A DNA stretch of 64,000 nt from Flavobacteriales bacterium (GCA_947475095.1 CANJLG010000003.1:62001-126000); one strand, 5' to 3'; positions 18,050 through 27,213 are shown, counted from the stretch's first letter. Numbers and translations: made by a program. The notes: generated by a model from the sequence alone, not told the origin.

Positions 18050-19996
18050 CTAATTCTTACTAATCTTTACCGAGGACTCTAGTCCTTCTATATAGATGAG
18101 GTAAATACCCCGGGAATACTGCCGCAAGTTAACTTTATGTATAAGCGACTCAATCGTTCCGCTTTCAATTTCTTTACCCATTAAATTTAAAATTTTATAT
18201 TCCTTACCAATCAATAGTTCAGGCACTAAGATCGAGGTATAATCATTCGTTGGATTAGGGTAAATGTGAATGTGTTTATTCATTGAAACTATTGCTGTTT
18301 GCACGGTAGAATTTCCGCTTCCAATGGTTCCGAGGCTTTGATTAAAGTATTTTCCACTTGCAGTTCTTAAGGTATCTACTGCTCGAACCATATAAATAAA
18401 TGTCCCTCCGTTTACTATGCTATTATCATTATAAGTCGTCCCACTAATGATGGCAGGATCAACTAAGCTCCAAGAGGACACGTTCGGCAAGCGCCGATAA
18501 ACATGGTAGCCAATGACAGATTCGCTAGAAGGGCTCCAAGATAAGTCAACTGAGCCATTAGCATTTGTCGAGCAAGTTAGATTATTTGGAGGAGAAATAT
18601 ACCTTGATCTTAAACTTGGATCTCCTAATTGGGCAATATGAATCCATCGTTTAAATGTGTTTAATGTGGAGGAAAAATAAGTAGAATTGTTATTTTGAGT
18701 TTTTTGAATACAATATCCTAAGTTTTCGCCCATCGCTAAAGGGTGATAGTAAATGTAAGGCCTTCCTGACCACGAACAGCTGAGCGTTTTTCCACTGGCT
18801 AAATTAGCGCGCATTAAATTATCCGCACTGTCCCAATCTCCGAAATAGCTACCAAATAACATGGAAAAAGTGCTCTTATAATTATTTGCAGCAAACTCGC
18901 TTGTGTTAACGATTCCTGAAGCGCCACTATACCAACCGCCACCTGTTCCATATGCCCATAAATAATTATTGTTTAGTAACTCACTTGTATAATCTCCATT
19001 GATAATAGAATCTATTCCAACATTCGGAGAAAAACTTGCATAAGCCGAACCTGCAAATCCTTCTGCCATACCCAAAAAATTATCCTCAACGATCGCAATA
19101 TCTCTTGGAATATATTGCCTTGTCTTGAAGGCGTGTAGTTTGCCAAGATAGCTTTGCATTAACATTGTTTCTGTATTTGAAAATGTGGGGAGATTGTAAA
19201 AATCAACGCGGGACACCTCTAACTCTACATCTGAAGGAAGAACGGACTCATCAAATTTTCCGTCGCCAGGAACATTGTGATGTCTTGGGTCTGAAGCACT
19301 AGCATCGTTTACACCAACATCGTTCCAGGTCCCATTCATGTCCGCATAATACACATCTGCAGGCCATGCGCCTAAATGGTCTGGATGCCCATCCGGGTTA
19401 ATGTCGCCGGAATAAGGCACGGGAACATGTCCGAATAAAAACAAGCCTTTTGTGGCAACAGGATCGCTATTATAAATCCCTTGGATGAGTGATTTTACCT
19501 GTGAAACGCCGTCATTACGATTTACGAGTTGTTGTTGAACAAACCAACCATCTGCTTCAATATCTAAGATTAATTCAGAAATCTCATTTTGTAAATCGGG
19601 TAAAAAGTAGTCATCAATTATCAAAATCATTTTTCCTTTGTTATAAGGAATTTGGGTGTTAATTCCAGATACCAAATAGCCATATGCAGTACTTGTTGAG
19701 CCAACGCGCATAATACGATATTCATATAATTGATTCGCGACGACATTACTATCCCCATAGAATAATTCCAAAGGACCAAGATTTGCGATTGGAGCCCCCC
19801 AACTAGCCGCGCCATAATTTTTTCGGTAGATATTATATTGCGTAGCCCCAGCGTCATACATCCATTTTAAGGCAATGCTCGTATCATTTTCATTGATAGC
19901 AGCTTCGCTTAAAACCGCATTACTGTAGGAATAGATTTGAGCATTGATAGTAATCGTTGAAATTATAAGAAATAGAGATAATAAATACTTTTCCAA
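18050..19996 (-). CDS. T9SS-secreted protein with gingipain(C25)-like core and FN3 domains
   Basis: This 648-residue secreted protein has a signal peptide (MEKYLLSLFLIISTITINAQ), an FN3-like domain (about 30-110), a central region resembling the C25/gingipain fold (about 115-440), a second FN3-like domain (about 455-560) and a T9SS sorting domain (HIYPNPTNDYTSIL, LNLMGKEIESG, LRQYSRGIYLIYI). The C25-like call rests on pattern only: LFLFGHVPVP, WPADVYYADMNGTWND, LEVSRVDFYNLPTF and QLGDPSLRSR. Where gingipains carry the catalytic His (GHG) this reads YGTGGG, and where the Cys is expected it reads FGSYFGDWD, so a cysteine protease dyad seems absent. It may be an adhesin-like or inactive homologue. 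A TACCTTTA -7-like element lies at 20011-20018 on the minus strand. Confidence 0.7.
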   Translation of the reverse strand: MEKYLLSLFLIISTITINAQIYSYSNAVLSEAAINENDTSIALKWMYDAGATQYNIYRKNYGAASWGAPIANLGPLELFYGDSNVVANQLYEYRIMRVGSTSTAYGYLVSGINTQIPYNKGKMILIIDDYFLPDLQNEISELILDIEADGWFVQQQLVNRNDGVSQVKSLIQGIYNSDPVATKGLFLFGHVPVPYSGDINPDGHPDHLGAWPADVYYADMNGTWNDVGVNDASASDPRHHNVPGDGKFDESVLPSDVELEVSRVDFYNLPTFSNTETMLMQSYLGKLHAFKTRQYIPRDIAIVEDNFLGMAEGFAGSAYASFSPNVGIDSIINGDYTSELLNNNYLWAYGTGGGWYSGASGIVNTSEFAANNYKSTFSMLFGSYFGDWDSADNLMRANLASGKTLSCSWSGRPYIYYHPLAMGENLGYCIQKTQNNNSTYFSSTLNTFKRWIHIAQLGDPSLRSRYISPPNNLTCSTNANGSVDLSWSPSSESVIGYHVYRRLPNVSSWSLVDPAIISGTTYNDNSIVNGGTFIYMVRAVDTLRTASGKYFNQSLGTIGSGNSTVQTAIVSMNKHIHIYPNPTNDYTSILVPELLIGKEYKILNLMGKEIESGTIESLIHKVNLRQYSRGIYLIYIEGLESSVKISKN

Positions 19997-20082
19997 AACA
20001 TCCTTTTTTATAAAGGTAGTAAATATTGTTTCGATGCGATGAATGGTTATTTTTACCGAAGATTTAATCTTCTAAAAGTGTT

Positions 20083-20769
20083 ATGAAAACAAGTGATTAC
20101 GGTTTTCTACTGTTTAAAACAAATTACTCCGAGAGCAGTTTAATGCTAACCTTTTACACGCAAAAATCAGGGATTTCGAACTTTATTTACAAAGGCGCAA
20201 AAAAAAAATCAGTTCCATTTTTTGTTTTTGGGCACTATGAAATCGCATCATATAAAAGGCCAGAAAGTGATTTGGGAATGATTAATTCCTTAACAATAGC
20301 CACCCCGTATTTGTCCTCGGCAAGTCACCCCGCAAAAATGCTTATTAGTTTTTTTGTGAGTGATGTTTTGAGACAAACATTAAAAGAAGAACAGGCAGAT
20401 CAAGTAATGTTTTCTTTTTTATTGTCAGCAGCGCAGGAATTAAACGAAACCAATCGGCTTAAGGAATTCCCCCTCGAATTTGCGGCAAAACTGACAATTA
20501 ACTTAGGTTTTGCACCACAAACGATTCCGAACGCAACGGCATTTAACTTAAAAACCGGACGCTTTTCTCTCGATAATGGGGATGGCGAATACATGCGCAA
20601 TGGACCGATGGCTAATTTCCTTAATGTTCTTTTTTCAACGTTTGTTGCGCCACACAGCGATATTCAAAAGCAGGCCTTAGGAGATATTTTATTGTATATG
20701 CGCATTCATTTACCATCTTTTGACAATACGAGGTCTCTTTCTATAATACGGGAAGTTCTCTATTCTTAA
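20083..20769 (+). CDS. recO: DNA repair protein RecO
   Basis: RecO helps load RecA on SSB-coated DNA in the RecFOR gap-repair pathway. The 228-residue protein starts with the OB-fold (YGFLLFKTNYSESSLMLTFYTQKSGISNFIYKGAKKK), where the basic GAKKK loop is typical of DNA binding. A helical C-terminal domain follows (ISFFVSDVLRQTLKEEQ, FPLEFAAKLTINLGFAP). The cysteine zinc knuckle of some RecO proteins is absent, as I recall is common in Bacteroidota. It is divergent from the T9SS gene and is followed by a membrane-protein gene that may have its own promoter. Confidence 0.88.
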   Translation: MKTSDYGFLLFKTNYSESSLMLTFYTQKSGISNFIYKGAKKKSVPFFVFGHYEIASYKRPESDLGMINSLTIATPYLSSASHPAKMLISFFVSDVLRQTLKEEQADQVMFSFLLSAAQELNETNRLKEFPLEFAAKLTINLGFAPQTIPNATAFNLKTGRFSLDNGDGEYMRNGPMANFLNVLFSTFVAPHSDIQKQALGDILLYMRIHLPSFDNTRSLSIIREVLYS

Positions 20770-20814
20770 TTGCTCTATTGTTTCTATATTTACAACGAAT
20801 TAAAAGAATTAAAA

Positions 20815-21273
20815 ATGAAAGGCACTCTTATTAGGATTTTATCACGAATTATTTTGCATAGTTTTTCTACTGCTTTACTAGCGGCGCTTGCTTGTTTTCT
20901 TTATGCAACATTCTATTACACCTTAGTTGATTTTAGCGAAGGATCGAGCAAGTCTGTTATTTTCATTTCATTTTTTAAAAATTGTTTGCTTGCGGCTACA
21001 CTAATGTCAATCATATATTATTCATTAAAAGGCTTTTTGCTTAAAAGGGGAATACTTGCCGATCTTTTATCGGGTCTATTGTTTAGTGCGGCAACTGTAG
21101 CTTTAGTTTTTTACGTGTTAAAAATGCAAGATCCGGTTTTTAAAAACCCAGACGCACAGCTTTTTGTTGATTTTTATAAAGGGTTTTTAATGCCGATGCT
21201 ATTTTTTCCCCTTTTGGCTTGGTTTACTTTAAAACCACTCTTTCTATTGAAGACAGCTTCTGAAAACAAATAG
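20815..21273 (+). CDS. Uncharacterised small membrane protein
   Basis: I start this 152-residue protein at MKGTLIRILSRIILHS. A longer frame opens directly after the recO stop, but a TATATTTA -7-like element at 20785-20792 lies inside that extension. Four hydrophobic segments are visible: STALLAALACFLYATFYY, LLAATLMSIIYYSLKGF, LLFSAATVALVFYVL and FLMPMLFFPLLAWFTL. There are no charged residues within the segments and no known motif. I cannot assign a family. Placement between recO and a fatty acid desaturase gives little functional clue. Confidence 0.6.
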   Translation: MKGTLIRILSRIILHSFSTALLAALACFLYATFYYTLVDFSEGSSKSVIFISFFKNCLLAATLMSIIYYSLKGFLLKRGILADLLSGLLFSAATVALVFYVLKMQDPVFKNPDAQLFVDFYKGFLMPMLFFPLLAWFTLKPLFLLKTASENK

Positions 21274-21343
21274 ATTTTTAAGTTTACTTAACGAACTAAA
21301 TTTAATTTTAAGCGTTTAAAACTCAAAAGGTTGGTAAATAGAC

Positions 21344-21351
21344 TAACTTTG
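21344..21351 (+). promoter_or_regulatory. Promoter -7 element for desaturase
   Basis: TAACTTTG matches TAnnTTTG exactly, 20 bases upstream of the ATG at 21372. Confidence 0.5.
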
Positions 21352-21371
21352 TAACTAAAATATCATATTAT

Positions 21372-22481
21372 ATGTTTAATTCTAATGTAACATTTACCAA
21401 AACTCACAACGAAGAATTTCACAAGGTTCTCAGAAAAAGGGTTGGCGATTATTTCAAAACCAAAAATATTTCTCGCCACGCAAATGCCGCTATGGTTTTT
21501 AAAACTATTGCGATGCTTGCTTTTTATATTACACCCCTATGCTTTCTGTTATCAGTAGAAATGTCGACATGGTTAGTGTTGCTAATGTGGACAATTATGG
21601 GCTTTGGTATGGCAGGAGTAGGGCTTTCTGTAATGCATGATGCGAATCATGGTGCTTACTCAAAAAATGAAAAAGTAAATAACGTTATCGGGAAGGTATT
21701 GGTTATTTTAGGTGGCAATGACGTGAATTGGAAAATTCAGCACAATGTATTGCACCATACATATACAAACGTAACCGGATTAGATGAGGATATTGAACCG
21801 CCAGAGGCATTATTGCGGTTTTCTCCGAATAAAAAACGGAACGCATTACATCGCTTTCAACATGTATACGCTTGGTTCTTTTATGGCTTAATGACTATGT
21901 TTTGGTTCATTTCTAAAGATTACAAACAAGCAAGACGTTACAAGAAAATGGGACTTATTGAATCGCAAAGTATCACCTATGCGAATCATTGGATTACGAT
22001 AATAGTGGGTAAAATTATTTTTGCTTTTATTTTCATTGTCCTTCCAATTTGGCTTTGTGAAACACCTTGGTATATTAGCATATTAGGGATTACTATTATG
22101 TTGTTTATATCAGGGCTTACTCTTGGTGCAATTTTTCAACCAGCCCACGTGGTTCCAACATCAAATTATCCTGTTCCTGATGATTCAGGAAATATCGAGG
22201 CGGATTGGGCGGTGAGTCAGTTGTACAATACAGCCAACTTTGCTCCAAAAGCACGTTTGTTTTCATGGTATGTAGGCGGTCTCAACTACCAAGTTGAGCA
22301 CCATTTATTCCCTAACATTTGTCACGTACACTATCGTAAATTAGCGAATATAGTGAAGCAAACAGCGCAGGAATTTAATTTGCCATATCATTCATACAAC
22401 ACCTTTGGACGTGCCTTATTAGAGCATTCTAAAATGCTTTACAAGTTAGGTCATTACGATAACGCACCAGCTATTCACTAA
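21372..22481 (+). CDS. Membrane fatty acid desaturase (acyl-CoA/acyl-lipid type)
   Basis: This 369-residue integral membrane desaturase uses a di-iron centre and O2 to introduce a double bond into acyl chains. All three histidine boxes are present: HDANH at residues 89-93, HNVLHH at 124-129 and QVEHH at 307-311. The Gln in the third box is typical of front-end (delta-5/6-type) and linoleoyl-CoA desaturase-like enzymes. Hydrophobic pairs flank the boxes (about residues 45-90 and 205-260). No N-terminal cytochrome b5 domain is fused, so electrons must come from a separate ferredoxin or cytochrome. It likely tunes membrane fluidity, for example in the cold. Substrate and double-bond position cannot be read from sequence. 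Confidence 0.92.
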   Translation: MFNSNVTFTKTHNEEFHKVLRKRVGDYFKTKNISRHANAAMVFKTIAMLAFYITPLCFLLSVEMSTWLVLLMWTIMGFGMAGVGLSVMHDANHGAYSKNEKVNNVIGKVLVILGGNDVNWKIQHNVLHHTYTNVTGLDEDIEPPEALLRFSPNKKRNALHRFQHVYAWFFYGLMTMFWFISKDYKQARRYKKMGLIESQSITYANHWITIIVGKIIFAFIFIVLPIWLCETPWYISILGITIMLFISGLTLGAIFQPAHVVPTSNYPVPDDSGNIEADWAVSQLYNTANFAPKARLFSWYVGGLNYQVEHHLFPNICHVHYRKLANIVKQTAQEFNLPYHSYNTFGRALLEHSKMLYKLGHYDNAPAIH

Positions 22482-22491
22482 AAATTAAGGT

Positions 22492-22845
22492 GTGTTCCTT
22501 GATGAAATCCGTAATTATTGCCTTTCGTTAAAAGGGACTGATGAGCGATTTCCATTTGATGATGTTACATTAGTCTTTACAATAGGCAATAAAATATTTG
22601 CTTTAATTGACACGGTTACTTGCGAAAGCATTAATTTAAAATGTGATCCAGAAAAAGCCATTGAATTTAGGGAAAATTATCAGGCCGTATTGCCAGGTTA
22701 CCACATGAATAAAAAACATTGGAATACAATTCAGTTGAAGAAAGATATTCAAAAAGCAGATTTGTTCGGGCTCATAGATCATTCCTATAATTTAGTTTTC
22801 AATTCCTTGTCAAAGAAATTACAACATGAAATTACGACTAGATAA
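22492..22845 (+). CDS. MmcQ/YjbR family protein
   Basis: This 117-residue protein has a GTG start; an in-frame stop six bases upstream rules out a longer form. The YjbR fold resembles the CyaY/DNA-binding double-wing fold. Family marks are LKGTDERFPFDDVTLVFTIGNKIFAL, INLKCDPEKAIEFRE and PGYHMNKKHWNTIQL. Members are often called DNA-binding, but no clear role is established. It lies ten bases after the desaturase stop and overlaps the S4 gene by 20 bases, so the three genes probably form one transcript. Confidence 0.87.
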   Translation: MFLDEIRNYCLSLKGTDERFPFDDVTLVFTIGNKIFALIDTVTCESINLKCDPEKAIEFRENYQAVLPGYHMNKKHWNTIQLKKDIQKADLFGLIDHSYNLVFNSLSKKLQHEITTR

Positions 22846-23203
22846 ATTTATTTGGGCTATTCGTATCGCCAAGACAAGAAGTCTTGCGCATGAAGCAATT
22901 TCCAAGGGAAAAATAAAAATGAATTTTAAGGATATTAAACCTTCCTATCAACCCCAAGAAAATGATATTATCACCATTCATCGAAATAGCGCCGTTTTTT
23001 CATACAAAGTAATTGTATTAACAGATAAGCGCATTGGCGCGAAGCTCGTGCAAGATTTTATTAAAAACATCACCCCACCAGAAGAAATCGAAAAATTTGA
23101 ACAATACTTGCTTTCTCAAAAATTATATAGAATAAATGGAGATGGAAAACCATCCAAAAAGGATCGGCGTGACCTTGATGATTTCAAGGAAAATTATGAA
23201 TAA
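22826..23203 (+). CDS. S4-domain RNA-binding protein (Hsp15/RqcP-like)
   Basis: This 125-residue protein opens directly with an S4 domain (MKLRLDKFIWAIRIAKTRSLAHEAISKGKIKMN) and carries a basic C-terminal tail (GKPSKKDRRDLDDFKENYE). This layout matches Hsp15/YrfH and RqcP. Hsp15 binds free 50S subunits carrying nascent peptidyl-tRNA, and RqcP assists C-terminal tailing in ribosome quality control. Whether this one acts in such rescue is inference. The start lies inside the yjbR-like gene, suggesting coupled translation. Confidence 0.88.
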   Translation: MKLRLDKFIWAIRIAKTRSLAHEAISKGKIKMNFKDIKPSYQPQENDIITIHRNSAVFSYKVIVLTDKRIGAKLVQDFIKNITPPEEIEKFEQYLLSQKLYRINGDGKPSKKDRRDLDDFKENYE

Positions 23204-23249
23204 AAGCAATGCTGTTTTCACTGTTTTCCCTTTATTAATAATTTATTAA

Positions 23250-23257
23250 TATATTTG
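23250..23257 (+). promoter_or_regulatory. Promoter -7 element for fadL-like operon
   Basis: TATATTTG matches TAnnTTTG exactly and lies 21 bases before the ATG at 23279. It probably drives the FadL / SGNH-like / hydrolase group. Confidence 0.5.
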
Positions 23258-23278
23258 AATATACGCAATTTAGTATAA

Positions 23279-24511
23279 ATGAAAAGAATTTACCTAGGAG
23301 CCTTATTTTTATTACACTTCGTTTGCAATAATTACGGTTTTTCCCAGGGGTTTCAGGTAAATTTTTTATCTCAGCGCCAACAAGGAATGGGCTTGGCGGG
23401 TTCAGCAGCGCCTTATGATGCCTCTGCACTTTTTTGTAATCCAGGATCTACAGTGTTTTTGGATGAAAACAATCTTGTAGTTGGAGTAACTCCAGTTTTT
23501 GGAAATGTTATGTTTGTTGACTCTTCAACACAAACGGCCTATCGATCGAATTCACCGGTAGGCACACCTTTTTCTATGTATGCTATGTTTCAGCTTAAAC
23601 CAGCCGCAAAATTAAAATTCGGTTTGTCGATTAACACACCATTTGGCAGCACCATACAATATGAAGATAATTGGATTGGCCGATTTGCATTAACACGGCT
23701 AGAATTAAAAGCCATATTTATTCAACCGACCTTTGCTTATCGCATAGCGGATCATATAGGAATTGGTGGTGGCTTTGTAATAAGTAAAGGAAAGGTGAAT
23801 CTTCAAAAAGACATCCCCGTTCAAGATTCAAGTGGCACTTATGGTCACGCTGAATTAGCCGGAAAAGCTATCGGCTTCGGCTACAATCTTGGTATTTACT
23901 TCAATCCGAGTAAGCAATTATCTGTTGGATTAAGTTACCGATCTAAAATCAACATGAATTTACCTAATGGTGAGGCTACATTTACAGTACCGAATGCTTT
24001 AGCGGCGAATTTTCCGAATGGGGGATTTACTGGCTCACTTCCTCTTCCTTCAGTGACCACGCTCGGCTTTGCATATCACCCTTGTTCGGCCTTTACTGTT
24101 GTCTTGGATATTAATAGAGTTGGGTGGAAAGCATATGATACTTTAGCCTTTGATTACGCGACAAACACAAGTTCTTTATCAGACACTAAATCCCCACGCT
24201 TGTATAAAAGTATATTTGCATTTCGCAGCGGCGTAGAAATCAAACCATGTAAAAGTTTAGCCCTTCGAATAGGCGGTGGTTATGGGTTTTGCCCTGTTCC
24301 CAATGGTTATGTAACCCCAGAAACCCCAGACGGGAATCGCATCTATGGCACCCTAGGGATTGGGTATTCCTTTTGTGAAAAGTTTTGTATTGACGCCTCC
24401 TTTTATTACACTAAAATCACACGTTCCGATACTAATTTGGAAACAAATTTAAGTGGTACTTATACCACGATTGCATTAGCGCCAGGACTTTCAATTTCAT
24501 ACAAATGGTAA
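23279..24511 (+). CDS. OmpP1/FadL/TodX family outer-membrane transporter
   Basis: This 410-residue outer-membrane barrel has a signal peptide (MKRIYLGALFLLHFVCNNYGFSQ) followed by the FadL hatch-region signature (FQVNFLSQRQQGMGLAGSAAPYDASALFCNPG). In FadL the N-terminal hatch plugs the barrel lumen. The rest shows barrel strands (LKFGLSINTPFGSTIQYEDNWIGRF, SVGLSYRSK) and ends in an aromatic strand (PGLSISYKW). FadL proteins take up long-chain fatty acids or other hydrophobic compounds by lateral diffusion. It overlaps the next gene by seven bases, so the two are translated as a pair. The substrate is unknown; the neighbours suggest esters or hydrocarbons. Confidence 0.9.
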   Translation: MKRIYLGALFLLHFVCNNYGFSQGFQVNFLSQRQQGMGLAGSAAPYDASALFCNPGSTVFLDENNLVVGVTPVFGNVMFVDSSTQTAYRSNSPVGTPFSMYAMFQLKPAAKLKFGLSINTPFGSTIQYEDNWIGRFALTRLELKAIFIQPTFAYRIADHIGIGGGFVISKGKVNLQKDIPVQDSSGTYGHAELAGKAIGFGYNLGIYFNPSKQLSVGLSYRSKINMNLPNGEATFTVPNALAANFPNGGFTGSLPLPSVTTLGFAYHPCSAFTVVLDINRVGWKAYDTLAFDYATNTSSLSDTKSPRLYKSIFAFRSGVEIKPCKSLALRIGGGYGFCPVPNGYVTPETPDGNRIYGTLGIGYSFCEKFCIDASFYYTKITRSDTNLETNLSGTYTTIALAPGLSISYKW

Positions 24512-25887
24512 AACGCAACTCATTTTTTAAGCAAATAGTATTCGTCTGCCTTTTTGGGTTCACCTTGACTTCATGTAAACCAAAGGAAAATTTATTACCC
24601 AACTCTCCAGGAGAAATTAATCTTCAGCAATTCGTTGCTATCGGTGATGGACAGACTGCAGGGTACATGGATGATGCGCTTTATCTGTATGGCCAACAAA
24701 ATTCATTCGGGTCAATACTGCAAACACAATTGCAATTAGTTGGTGCAGGTGAAATTTATAATCCACTAATGGGGAATGCTAATATTGGCACAAATTCTAG
24801 TTTATTATCAAAGTTAATTTTAGGGTACAAAACAGATTGTCTTGGTGCCACTGGACTTTCCCCGGTGCGTTTTGCGCAACAAGGAGAAGTGGGAGCCTTA
24901 ACAACTTCAGTCTATTCCTCTCAAAATAAATTTACCAATTTCGGCATTCCTGGTTTTAGAATGATCGACATTTCATCCTCTCAAATTGGCAATCCCAATG
25001 ATCAAAAATACAACCCTTATTTTGGGCGGATGTCAAAGGATCAATTCACTTGGCCCGTTTGGTCTGGGGACTGGTCATCCGTTCAAGAGAACATTTTTGA
25101 TGGAGGTTATCCTACATTTTGTAGTATTTATTTGGGAATAGAGGATGTGTTACCGTATGCGAGAAGTGGCGCAACACAAAATCCGATGTCTCCACTTGCT
25201 GGTTTTCCTGGTATTGGCTTCGAAGAATCCTTAACCCAATTGTGTGAGCAGCTGAATAGCCAAAATGTAAAAGCAGTGGTCGGGACGATACCCGACATCA
25301 CTAAAATGCCTTACTTTACTACCATACCTTACAACGGATTGAATTTAGACGCCGAAAAGGCCGCATCATTAAATCAAATATACGGACCCCTTGGCTTTAG
25401 TTTTATCGTTGGGCCAAATTCCTTCATGATCGAGGATCCTGCCGCAGGTGCATTTGGTGTTCGGCCAATGGTGGAAGGAGAATTGATTTTATTAAGTGTA
25501 CCGCTTGATTCTATGAAGTGTCATCAATATGGAAGTGTTTATCCTTTGCGAGATGAGTTTGTTTTAACCTTAGCGGAGCTTCAAGTAATTAGAAATCAAA
25601 TCTTAGCTTACAATCAAGTGATACGTCAACATTCCAACCTTTACGGCTTTGCTCTTGCTGAAACGGCTGATTTTTACGCTAAGCTAAACGATGGTTTTGT
25701 TTACAATGGTGTGTCTATGTCCTCAAAATTTGTTTCTGGAGGCGCTTATTCACTTGATGGGATTCATTTAAATCCAAGAGGAAATGCTTTACTGGCAAAT
25801 GTTTTCATTAGCGCGATCAACAAAACGTACAAATCATCCATACCCTTTGCGAATGCCTTATTTTATTCATCCACCTATTTTCCTTAA
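24505..25887 (+). CDS. SGNH/GDSL-like lipoprotein lacking the nucleophile Ser
   Basis: This 460-residue lipoprotein has lipobox LTSC with Cys24. It aligns by eye with Bacteroidota SGNH/GDSL-type outer-membrane lipoproteins, with block I QQFVAIGDGQTAGYMD at residues 41-56 and block V LDGIHLNPRGNAL with Asp418 and His421. Block I normally reads GDS or GNS with the nucleophilic serine; here that position is Gly49, so the standard esterase mechanism should not work. The rest of the domain, including repeated SGNH-like segments, is intact. It is translated together with the FadL barrel and may be a surface partner that binds rather than cleaves lipid. It could still use another residue. Confidence 0.78.
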   Translation: MVKRNSFFKQIVFVCLFGFTLTSCKPKENLLPNSPGEINLQQFVAIGDGQTAGYMDDALYLYGQQNSFGSILQTQLQLVGAGEIYNPLMGNANIGTNSSLLSKLILGYKTDCLGATGLSPVRFAQQGEVGALTTSVYSSQNKFTNFGIPGFRMIDISSSQIGNPNDQKYNPYFGRMSKDQFTWPVWSGDWSSVQENIFDGGYPTFCSIYLGIEDVLPYARSGATQNPMSPLAGFPGIGFEESLTQLCEQLNSQNVKAVVGTIPDITKMPYFTTIPYNGLNLDAEKAASLNQIYGPLGFSFIVGPNSFMIEDPAAGAFGVRPMVEGELILLSVPLDSMKCHQYGSVYPLRDEFVLTLAELQVIRNQILAYNQVIRQHSNLYGFALAETADFYAKLNDGFVYNGVSMSSKFVSGGAYSLDGIHLNPRGNALLANVFISAINKTYKSSIPFANALFYSSTYFP

Positions 25888-25896
25888 ATTTATCCT

Positions 25897-27213
25897 ATGA
25901 AAAAATTTACTTTAACAATTGCGTTTTCCGCTCTATTTTTTATCGTTGGTGCTCAACCGTGTACCGGAGGGCGATATGCCAGTGAAATATTTCCAACCTT
26001 TTCTGTGACAAGTAATATTGTTTATGGACAAAACGCTTCATTTACAGGGGCAAATACTTCCCTTAAGCTTGACTTTTATGAAGGAACAGGTGATACTGAA
26101 GTCAATCGTCCATTAATTATTTGGGTACATGGTGGTAGTTTTCTAGGTGGTACAAAGACTGATATAGATGTTCAAGCGCTGTCGAGAAGCTTTGCCAAGA
26201 AAGGATATGCGTGTGCTTCTATTGATTATAGAACGGGATTTTTTCCAATTGATTCTGCGAACGCTGTTAAGGCGGTTGTTCGTGCGGTTCAAGATTTAAA
26301 AGGCGCCATTCGATTTTTCTACAAAGATGTGGCCACAGGAACAAATACATATGATATTGACACCAATCGAATTTATATTGGAGGAAGTTCAGCCGGCGCA
26401 ATTACTGCTTTGCATGTAGCTTATTTAGATGACGTTTGTGAAATTTCGGGCTATTTGAATCAAACGGTTATTAATCAACTCGGGGGCTTAGAAGGAGCCA
26501 GCGGAAACCCAGGGTTCTCGACGAAAACTCAAGGAGTCATAAATTTGTGTGGTGCTTTAGCAAGGTATTCTTGGCTTGAATCAGGCGATGTTCCCCTTGT
26601 CTCTATACACGGTACCAGTGATGGAACAGTAAAATATAATCGTGGAATTGTTAACCCAGGTACGCCATTGATGTATTTAGATGGAAGCAGATTACTTTTT
26701 GATCGTGCCTGCGCCGTTAATGTTCCAAACAACTTTTATACTTTTCCAGGAGCTCCACACGTGCCATATGCTGGAACATCACCTACTGCACTAGCATATA
26801 TGGATACCACGGATAATTTCATTCGGGATTTTTTAGTAGATCAATTGGGGTGCAATGATACACCTTTGCAGCTTGCCAATGCGCCATTACAAGCAGCGAT
26901 TCTATACCCAACAAATTATTGTGATGGCTCTCCGGTTAATGAAACCTGTATTGCTGGGATTAATGAAGAATCATTAAGTTTTAGCGTAGAATTGTTTCCT
27001 AATCCTTCAGAGGGTGTTGTTCACCTTCGCACGCAGGAGTTTAATTTTAGTCAAGTTTCCGTTTTAGACTTATTGGGCAGAACGGTACTAAAATTATACC
27101 CTAACACTCAAGAGGCCATACTTGACTTAAGCCATTTAACTCTAGGAAACTATCTTGTTACCTATTTATTAAATAATGGGAGTTATGGAACAAAACAATT
27201 GGTGATTCGTTAA
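25897..27213 (+). CDS. T9SS-secreted alpha/beta hydrolase (carboxylesterase/lipase-like)
   Basis: This 438-residue secreted enzyme begins with a signal peptide (MKKFTLTIAFSALFFIVGAQ). An alpha/beta hydrolase domain follows, with the oxyanion motif HGGSF at 78-82, the nucleophile elbow GGSSAG with Ser165, a likely acid residue in HGTSDGTVKYN and a catalytic His in PGAPHVPYAG. A cysteine pair near residues 340-350 (YCDGS, NETCIAG) precedes a T9SS sorting domain (ELFPNPSEGVVHL, VSVLDLLGRTVL, LTLGNYLVTYLL). The fold and HGG motif fit hormone-sensitive-lipase or type B carboxylesterase relatives that cut short-chain esters or lipids. It lies nine bases after the SGNH-like gene and follows FadL, consistent with a surface lipid/ester-use unit. 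Confidence 0.82.
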   Translation: MKKFTLTIAFSALFFIVGAQPCTGGRYASEIFPTFSVTSNIVYGQNASFTGANTSLKLDFYEGTGDTEVNRPLIIWVHGGSFLGGTKTDIDVQALSRSFAKKGYACASIDYRTGFFPIDSANAVKAVVRAVQDLKGAIRFFYKDVATGTNTYDIDTNRIYIGGSSAGAITALHVAYLDDVCEISGYLNQTVINQLGGLEGASGNPGFSTKTQGVINLCGALARYSWLESGDVPLVSIHGTSDGTVKYNRGIVNPGTPLMYLDGSRLLFDRACAVNVPNNFYTFPGAPHVPYAGTSPTALAYMDTTDNFIRDFLVDQLGCNDTPLQLANAPLQAAILYPTNYCDGSPVNETCIAGINEESLSFSVELFPNPSEGVVHLRTQEFNFSQVSVLDLLGRTVLKLYPNTQEAILDLSHLTLGNYLVTYLLNNGSYGTKQLVIR

